Assembly: GCF_036370855.1 (NCBI RefSeq)
Contig: NC_088117.1
Coordinates: 7,006,001-7,070,000 of the forward strand
Origin: Dromaius novaehollandiae
Lineage: Eukaryota; Chordata; Aves; Casuariiformes; Dromaiidae
Direction: 5' to 3'
Length of the DNA: 64,000 nt
Part shown: in pieces, positions 56,101-64,000 of the stretch
How the letters are laid out: each line of letters opens with the position of its first letter
Numbering within the stretch: the first letter of the stretch is position 1
The notes under the pieces: generated by a model
Databases searched by the model: none
What the model was told of the DNA's origin: nothing
What the model saw: the letters and a program-made list of their open reading frames with translations, nothing else
Translations under genes and position numbers: made by a program

Positions 56101-59100
56101 CTTCCAGATGCTTCAAAGAAAGGCCTGCTCTTCACCCGGGCTGGCTAATAAGACCACAGCCACTGCTGGTACTCGACTTGTCTTGGCAGAGGAAGGGAGT
56201 CTGCTTTTAACTCCAATTAGCTCTTCCAGTTCAACTCCAGGCTCTGACGCAAGCTTGCAATTGAGCTAAAACCCAAGTCACTTTGCCTTCACTGCCACTT
56301 CTAGCCCTAAAAGCACAATTGCAATGCAGGCATCTCCAGAGGATGGTGCCTGCAGGCCAGGATTTTTGTACATTAATAGGATTAGACAGGGAAGTTAGGC
56401 TGTATTCACTCCGCGGCTTAGGGAAGCCACGGGTCTCTGAAGCCGGCAGGCTGGCACCTCTCAAGCAACTAAATTCACCCATACAAAGGTTGTAGCAATG
56501 TCAGCAACGAAGGAGCAGGTTCTTGTCTTGAGCTGGGACAGATCTCGCCAGATTTCTTGGATCACTTGGCAGCCTCAGATCCTCTTTTAACTAGTCTGGA
56601 AAAGCACAGCATGAAAGGCCTACATTTGTCAGGTCTCAAGCCCAAGGCATGCTCCAGCTGATTTGAGGGAGGAAGGAGAGGAAGCCAAGAGCTCGGTGTT
56701 CGCATTCAGGCCACCTCGGGAACCCAAGAGCAGCCTGGGAACTGAGCTAGTAACTCCCACTCATCTGCCATCTTCTCCACACTGATCTCAAAAGAGCAAA
56801 CTTTCCCCCAGCAAAGATAACCCTAAGTGGTTCAGGTGTCCCTGCAGGGCGTCGAGTACTGTGGATTTCTAACAGCCTGATAAACGCCGGACCCCTGAGT
56901 CTGCTGCAACTACCAGGGCTCCATCATTTCTCATTCCAGTCACTTCAGAGCATCTGCTCCCACATCAGAGCGAAACCGGGAGAAGCAGGCCCTCCCGGTT
57001 ATTGAACCTGCTCTGTCAGGGGAGCTGGCAAGGATAAATTAGCCTATCAAGGAGAAATCACTCTTGCCTTAATTTTTGCCTAGAAACGGCTGGAGCATAA
57101 GACAGGGGAAGAAATCTACCCACTTATGTCTGCATTTCAAGTAGGACAGTAATGCAGAAGCCAAGCCACTAAGATGCCATTAGATTTTTAAACAGAAAGC
57201 TAATGTAGAAAGCTGTATGCCCAAAAAGGCCTTATTAAAAGAATTAACCTGATTTTTTCCCTTCAGCATGGTATAAAGCAGTTCAAGCCCCACAGTAGTT
57301 AGTGGTCATGCTGAGAGAAAACGGGAAGGGGACATCAACACAGGGAAAGAGCCACGCACAAGTAGGTTCTTCCCTGGTCCACCGGACATACCTGACTCCT
57401 TGCTCAGTTTTCAAAACCCGCAAGTTTTTAGACGTTTCTCTGCAGTGCATGCCCAAGCCTCGTGAGAGGCGCCCGCCTGCAGCTCCGAGATCTGCTGATG
57501 TGTCATGACTTCCCCGGTGGGGAAGACACTGCATCACCACAAGTTAGGCAAAGAAGATGAATGGTGCGTCTTCCTCGCCGAGCTGACAAGCTACGAACTC
57601 CTGCGTGTGACATCTTGGTGAGGGCACAGCACGGCCTTTATTTTAAGTAACGGCTGTGTCCCCTATTAGAAACTGCCGCATTAGAGGTAAAGCAGAACTT
57701 CCTATTTCAAATGCACTTGACAATGCACATTTAGAGCAGCCGCTGTCGGAGGCGCTGCCTGTCAAACATCCTCAACCTCGGCCTGCAGCCACAGCTCCCT
57801 GGCTCAGAACAGATGCTAGAGCAGGAAAAAGCTGCACAGCCCTCCTCTCCCCAAAATAAGCCGTGGCAGATGTCTCTCCCGAGCAAGTCACACCTCTGCA
57901 GTATCAGCACTCCCTCTGACACCTTTTGCAGAGTCCCAAGGTCAGGAAGCAGCATCCTCCCGGGTCAGCAGGTTTACGCCCCCCCAGAAATCCCCTTTCC
58001 CCAGGATTAGGTGCCCCGGGTGCAGGTCGGTGACCTGCCTTCCAGGTGTGCGCAGGCACACACTCCCAGCTCCACCAAAAAGGGTCACCAAGAACAAGCT
58101 GACACAACGAGCTTCTCCGGGATTGCAGCCAGTGCCACTGAAAGACTGGTGTGGGATAAAAGAGCTGAACACGAGCAAGCTAACCAGAAAGGAAAGGAAA
58201 TACAAAAAAAGGGGACTGCTGCAAAAGCCAGAAGGCAGGTGGTACGAGCAGGAGTCCTGTGATTACGGGAAAAACGGAAGCCAACTCTGTAACACCCAAC
58301 TCCAGCCAGTACAAAAGAAAACTCGCAAGCCCGTCTGATCACTCTCCAGCCAAATAAATGAGAAAGTTCAGCTCAGCATTTGTCAAGGCACATAATGCTT
58401 TGTGCCCAAATATGCTAATGGCTGAAAAATCATGAAAACATTTGCAACTCCTGAAAGTCCCATTGATGCATTCTTATCTACACGATAAAGCTTCGTCCTT
58501 TAGCCTTCTTCTAGCACTAAGTTGCTGTAAATGATTTAGATGATATTTATGTAGGTACAGCCTGGTGCAAAACACTCGGATGGTCTCAGCTGAGCATCCC
58601 AAGGGCTCTGGCTTATTAAAAGCAGCTTAACAAGTTACCATACATCAGCTGCGCACTGGTGAAGGTGGGTTTAGCCACCAGCCTTATTCCAAAGCAAGTG
58701 CAACATGCAGGCACGTGTCTCCTGCTGAAAGACAGGAACCTTCAGCAGAACGGAGAATGGGCAGTGGTATCTTCTGAAACCATCACAGCTGGTCCTGCTA
58801 TAAACTGTTCCTGGAGAGGATAGGACCTTCCCACAGCCAAGAGGTGTTCACAGAGATACAGCTTCAGGCAGGTGGCCACACAAGAACCAGGATGCATGAC
58901 TTTCGACCACTTAAGTAGAGATAGGAAAAAACTGAAGGCTGCATTGTCCGTCTGTGCTCTCAGCTCCCTTTCACCACTTCAAGCCTCATCCGCTAGCTGG
59001 GACATCTTTTGCCACTCACGGGAAGTTGCTGCTCAAATCTCACCCCCGTTTGGCAAGTTTAATATTAGCTCGACCACAGACCATTGCTTTGGTGGGGAGG

Positions 59101-62100
59101 AAGAGGAGATGATGTCACTCCACAGGATGAAGAGCCCTTTCATGCCCACTGGCTCCCAGTCTGAGTTCATCCCTGGTCCGCAGGCTGCCAGCTTGCTCCT
59201 TCTCCAGCAGATTTGTCCAAGAAAATGATGGAATCTCTTATCAGATCACTTTGGCACAAGCGTCTTGTCCAACTCCCTCTACACAGCCTTCCCTACACCA
59301 GGATTTCCGCCACTGAAAGAAACTTAACCAAGGAGACTCTCCAGCAGACCTGGAATTTCTTTTTGAAGCCAGCCAGCTGAGGCCAAGGGATGGCAGCCTT
59401 TCCCCCTCTGACGGGGGTGTTAATCTGACAGATTTAGAGGTTGGCATGGATGCACACATACATGCAGGCACAGCCAGGGCAGAGGACATTTCGAAGTTAA
59501 ATAGTCCTATGGCCCTCTTTTCGCACAGCATCAGAGCTGTAAATTAATGACCCCCTGAAAACACCCATCTCCTAAATTTGTTTTGCAGAAGTTTATGGCA
59601 CCAAGACAGAACGAGCCCCAAAGCAGCAACAGATAGTGCCGAAATATGTCAGTTAATGGAAGTAGAGGACAGATCTCAACTGAAGAGGCAAGTTTGTAAC
59701 ATCAGATCTCACATGCTGCTGGTTAGGACAGCTTTCAGTTCTCTTATCTGCCCCAAAACCACAGTCAGATATGGCTTTTTTTTAAAGCAAGAATCACTGC
59801 AAATAAGCCAACTTCAAATAACAACACAGTATCGTAATTGGATGAGCTGCACTCAAAACTTGAGGCACACTGCAAGCCCTAGCTGGATGCTTCTGCCTTT
59901 GCTTGCACACCTCCTAGATCCAGCACGAGCATACCTGCAAACCCCGCACGAGCATACCCGCTCCGCTGAGGTCAGCAGACAAATCCTGATCTGACACTCA
60001 TTTATCACATTATTTCCCTTCATTTTACCAGCTCAGAACATCACCTGGTGATATCAAGACACATTAAGACACTATCCCCACTGAAAGGAGAGCTGCATGC
60101 ATGGAGATTAAAAAACACACGTGATTTCTTCTTGCTTGAATTAACAAAAAAACTTCCTTGCAATGAATTCCAATAAGATGCAAATCATAGCCATTAGATA
60201 CCTTAAATATACGGTAATTAAGGCAGGCATTATCAGAGAAACCTGTGCTCTCCATGTCTTCATCATTACAATGGTTACAAATCACGAGTGAAGGGCAAAA
60301 TGGCTTTTTTCTCTTTCATACCAAAACCCCATGGGAAACCCTGGGCAAAGAGGAGTCTCCTTTGCTCCACTAATGAAGCTAGGCCTTGCCTCCTCCTCTT
60401 TGCCCGAGTGCTTTTTTGCACAAATGCAATATTCGTTGGTTGTTTGCCACCACCGCCATCCACCTTGGGCTGCCAGGGCACAGCGGCGGTCAATGAACTT
60501 CACTGACAAGGCTCCGCTCGCCAGAAAGCTCCCGCCAGTCGTAATGAGGGAACAAAAGCACTAATAGGTTAAATGCACAAGCTATCAAACACAGCTCCTA
60601 ATCTTATTTGCCCAAGCCCGCTCATTGTCCCCACTCACTTCAGCTGTGCCTCGCAGCTCGGAGAGATCAAACCCCAAGTTTCAATCATCTGCCGGAGTCG
60701 CACACTGATCCTGCACTCAGGGATGAGCCCATTTCCCAACTTTTTCACCGTTAACCCATTTACTCCCTCCCAGGGGAACACACAGTCTGCAGACTGGGTA
60801 CTTTGTCCAGCTTGCAAGGAAATAATCTGCCTAGCTACAGGAGCTGCTCTCTGCCTGCACATTTGTCTGCTACAATTAAGTTTACTTAAAACATTGCTGC
60901 AAGGCACATAGCCTTTGAGAGCCTTTCCCCCTCCGGACCTCGAACGCTTGCATCGCCTGCGGATGCGGTAGCTCCTCTTCTTCCGAGTCACTACCATTAA
61001 CTCCTCATGCTCGCAAAGGTAAATTCAGCTTTGGCAGGAACAGATGCGACCCTCGGTGATTCCCGGGGGATGTCTGCTCCCTCCAGGCCACGTCAGACCC
61101 AGCTTACCTTGGCACCCACTAAACTACCCATGCCGAGAGCACTGGGCAGCTGCAGAAAAGCCATTTCTGCTGCCCCAGGGCTGTCTCTGCCCCAGGTCCA
61201 CGGGTGTGCTGAGAAGCAAAGAGTGGCCAAGTTCTGGCTGCTGTAAAACAATTCCTCCCCTTAGTACAGGAATCATGATAAATTATACACAGTCAGCTGC
61301 TGTGGCTTAAACCTGTACCGACGAGAGGTGAGCAGGTGGGAACCGCAACAGCTTAAATGCCTCCACATAGGCACATCACAGTAAAAGCTGCACAGCCTGG
61401 ACCGCTGCGAGGTAGTAAATACGCTACCGATCTTGCTGTAAAAATGCATCTTTTTTTGGTAGCAAAGGCATAACCCAATTTCTTTATACCAGGTTTGGCC
61501 ATGGTATAACCAGCTGCTCCTTCAACTTACAGAGAAGAGCTGTGACTTTCCCTCATCATCAACACTGGGTATCACTACAGAAGCTCAGCCCACTGCAGGA
61601 CGGATACGAGCCACAACAGGGTAAAAAGTCATCTTTTTTCCTTTCTCTCCTGTTTCAAGCAGTCCTTCTTGCACCAGCAGAACACACAGAACAAAACCAC
61701 GGAGAAGCTAAAAGCGATGGCACAACGCTGCAATCAATGCATAATTCAACGTGGAAATGCGGGGAACCGTGTCTTTCCCCAGAGAGCTGTCAGCGAGGCT
61801 CGGGAAAGGGCGGCGTGTCCCCCGAGAGCAGCAGCCGCTCTCTAGGACTGCTGCCACTGCCAGCCTGCCAATTTTGGGGGGAAATAAGACCTCTGGAAAA
61901 GGGCCTTCACCTTTTGGGGCAGTGCAAATAGCACGCCCAGGTTTTTCTCCAAGCGATATTTTGAAATGCTCTAGTAACTCTCAAGGCGAGACGCAGGTTC
62001 AAAGCAAGATTTTGGGCGCCCCTGAGAATCGGAAGATGGATCGAGCGGGCTCAGGACTCTGCAAGGGCAGGCACCACTTGCAAACAGCCAGCTGTGGTTC

Positions 62101-64000
62101 TGACTCTGAAGATCCCCAAAATTCGGGGGCACTGCCATCCCAGGGGGCCACGGAGAACCGCCTTCCCCCACGAAATCCCCAGGGTTAAATCCAGCCACTG
62201 CAACTCCACGGGCTTCCCAAGGAGAGCCGGCACGGAAGCATGACTGAGACGGTAGCACCGAGACCGGCTACAAAACAGCCTCCCTCCTGTCACCGCGGGA
62301 GCAGCCAAAGCCAACATTTTGGGCTAGATTTTTCTCCCTTTTCCAGGCAGGCCAGCTGGATGCAGGCCAGCATCGTCCTCCAGGCAGACGCGTGCATGTC
62401 GGAGAGCCAATTTCCGCTGCCGGCCCCGCGCTGGTCCCGCTCGCCGCAGCGCTCTCCTTTGGAGACGAGAGCCCTGGGGATTTATCCCAGTAAGTCTCGG
62501 CAGTGTTTGTTTGACAGTGGTTAGGATGAACAAAGGCCAACGACCGCGTGAGCAAGTCGCTGTGCAGTCTAAGTACTTTTGAGAGAATTGCTGAAAGGGC
62601 TTATACACACTTGGGAGCAGGCACTTCTTTTTAGCATAAACTCATGCCTTCTGCAGAGGCAGAGCAAAGTTTGGGGGGGGGTTCTTTCCTCCTCCTCCCT
62701 TTTTTCTTCTTTATACAAAGTGGGCTTGTGCCTGATTTTGCTTTCTTAAGCAAAAGGAGAGGAGAGACCATTTGCTTTTGGGGGGGATAAGCTTTTTTTT
62801 TAATTTTTTTTACCTTTAAGCCTGTGGACAAAATCTGGAATGAAAACTTTCATCAGCATCTCCAGCAGGTGCCTAGGGCATTTCCTTTCAAGCTTCAGCT
62901 CCTTTACTGGAGGAGGAAGGGGACTGATCCTTTAACAAAAGCTTCCTTTATCCATAGTGTTAATAAACTGTTACTGAAAGTGTTAATAAAAAGGAGCATT
63001 ACAGAGCCTGCTTTAAGACCCCCGTCCATCTCAACTCATTGCATTTTAAAGCTTGGAGACTAAGCGAAGCTGCAACATCACAGGGCTCGTTTGCCATATT
63101 TAAATGCGGGGTTTTGCTCCTCCCAACAAAACAGCAAAGTGCCTTTCTTCATCTCTCGTTCACTTTAAAGGCTGCGCAGAGGGAGTGGGATCTCTCACTC
63201 ACTTTAAAGGCAGCACAGAGCAAGGGAGAGGAGACTTCTGAAGAGCAAAGAAAATCTTTTGATGGTCCAAAGCTAGTGTGTCCCTGTTCTTTTATTGCTT
63301 GCGAGCTTACTTCCAAGTTTAATAAAGGTGTTTTGTCTTATTGCTCAATAAGTGGAATTACCATAGCAGAAATTCCACCGCAGGGGGACGGGGATAGCAA
63401 GAAGCATGAGTAATCAGAACTGGTTTCAGGCAGGTTTTGCCATTTGGGTCTGGTTTCAAGGGCATGACGACATAATGCTATAGGCTAATTTGGATTTACC
63501 ATAACCCTTGCCAGACAGAGAGTTAAGTTATAATGTGCTGCAAGCATGAAGAGCTGCTGGGATAGCGCAAGGAAAACGCTGAGGAGCTGGGATAGAGGCA
63601 TTTTCCTGCTCTGTAGCTTCTGCCCATGTTTCATAACGCAAGCTTTGTGCCTGCCCTGCCACGCTTCGCGTGGCACCCAGCTGTGCATCCACTTCGAGTT
63701 CACATTTGGCCATTTTCATTCCCTGTTTCAGGAGCTGCCAAGCCTTTGCTTTCCTCCAGCACCGCCAGACCTGAGCTGTGATACTGCCGGGAGACAAAAA
63801 CTGCTGCTCAATCTGAGGAAGAATTGTTGCGCTTTCAAAGAGGGAACTGATATGGGCCTGGGTACACCATGGGAAAAAAAAAAACAAAAACAAAACAAAC
63901 TCCACACAACACACCAGGATGGAGAAAACCTTCACTTGTCACTGGAAGTGGAGAACTGCAGCAGAAGATCCATTGTCTTCTTTTAGAGACCCATTGTCCA
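47124..64000 (-). other. MEGF9: MEGF9 intron 1 (partial)
   Basis: At least 16.9 kb of intron runs to the right edge. I see no exon encoding a signal peptide or Ala/Pro/Thr-rich stretch before 64,000. Several AT-rich blocks (53,590-53,820; 54,720-54,970; 58,370-58,570) stand out from GC-rich surroundings and look like conserved regulatory elements. A two-copy 39-bp repeat lies at 63151-63228. Confidence 0.75.
63151..63228. repeat. 39-bp imperfect tandem duplication
   Basis: Copies 63151-63189 and 63190-63228 both read ATCTCTC, then TTCACTTTAAAGGC or its variant CTCACTTTAAAGGC, then a GCAGAG-like purine-rich part. They differ at several positions, so the duplication is older than the perfect ones near the left edge. 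Confidence 0.85.

Noticed and set aside
59918..59962. Direct repeat of GCACGAGCATACC
   Set aside because: It is too short and isolated to support more than a chance local duplication.
62800..64000. MEGF9 exon 1 near the right edge
   Set aside because: No signal peptide or Ala/Pro/Thr-rich frame with a phase-1 donor is visible on the minus strand, and the stretch is not a CpG island.

Overview
The window looks like nuclear DNA from a bird or another archosaur. Spliced vertebrate genes sit in a repeat-poor landscape with no recognisable SINE, LINE or LTR insertion. An AT-rich left third gives way to a GC-rich right half, as expected of an avian microchromosome (the CDK5RAP2/MEGF9 pair is on chicken chromosome 17 and human 9q33, from memory). 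The species cannot be fixed by reading alone.

Two protein-coding genes are present, both on the minus strand, head to tail. (1) CDK5RAP2, positions 1 to about 16,100: the first eight coding exons, 272 codons, all phases closing. They carry the gamma-tubulin-complex-binding CM1 motif and the start of the coiled coil. The gene continues off the left edge. (2) MEGF9, about 21,265 to beyond 64,000: the last five exons (2 to 6 in the six-exon human numbering). They encode five laminin-type EGF modules, a Ser/Thr-rich stem, one membrane helix and a cytoplasmic tail, followed by an inferred 3' UTR of about 4.7 kb. Exon 1 (signal peptide and Ala/Pro/Thr-rich part) lies beyond the right edge, and 47,124-64,000 is intron 1.

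Between the genes lie about 5.2 kb: the CDK5RAP2 CpG-island promoter, an AT-rich stretch without genes, and a long TA/CA microsatellite. The two genes are not known to act together. CDK5RAP2 works at the centrosome and MEGF9 is a cell-surface glycoprotein.

The most unusual features are a roughly 40-bp degenerate tandem array of YY1-type motifs (GCCATCTT class) at the CDK5RAP2 promoter, a GC-AG intron in CDK5RAP2 required by the reading frame, and an intragenic CpG island in MEGF9 intron 2. A G16 run abutting a polypurine tract in the MEGF9 3' UTR and several AT-rich intronic blocks that resemble conserved non-coding elements are lesser points. I found no RNA gene, CRISPR array, viral element or wholly new coding system.
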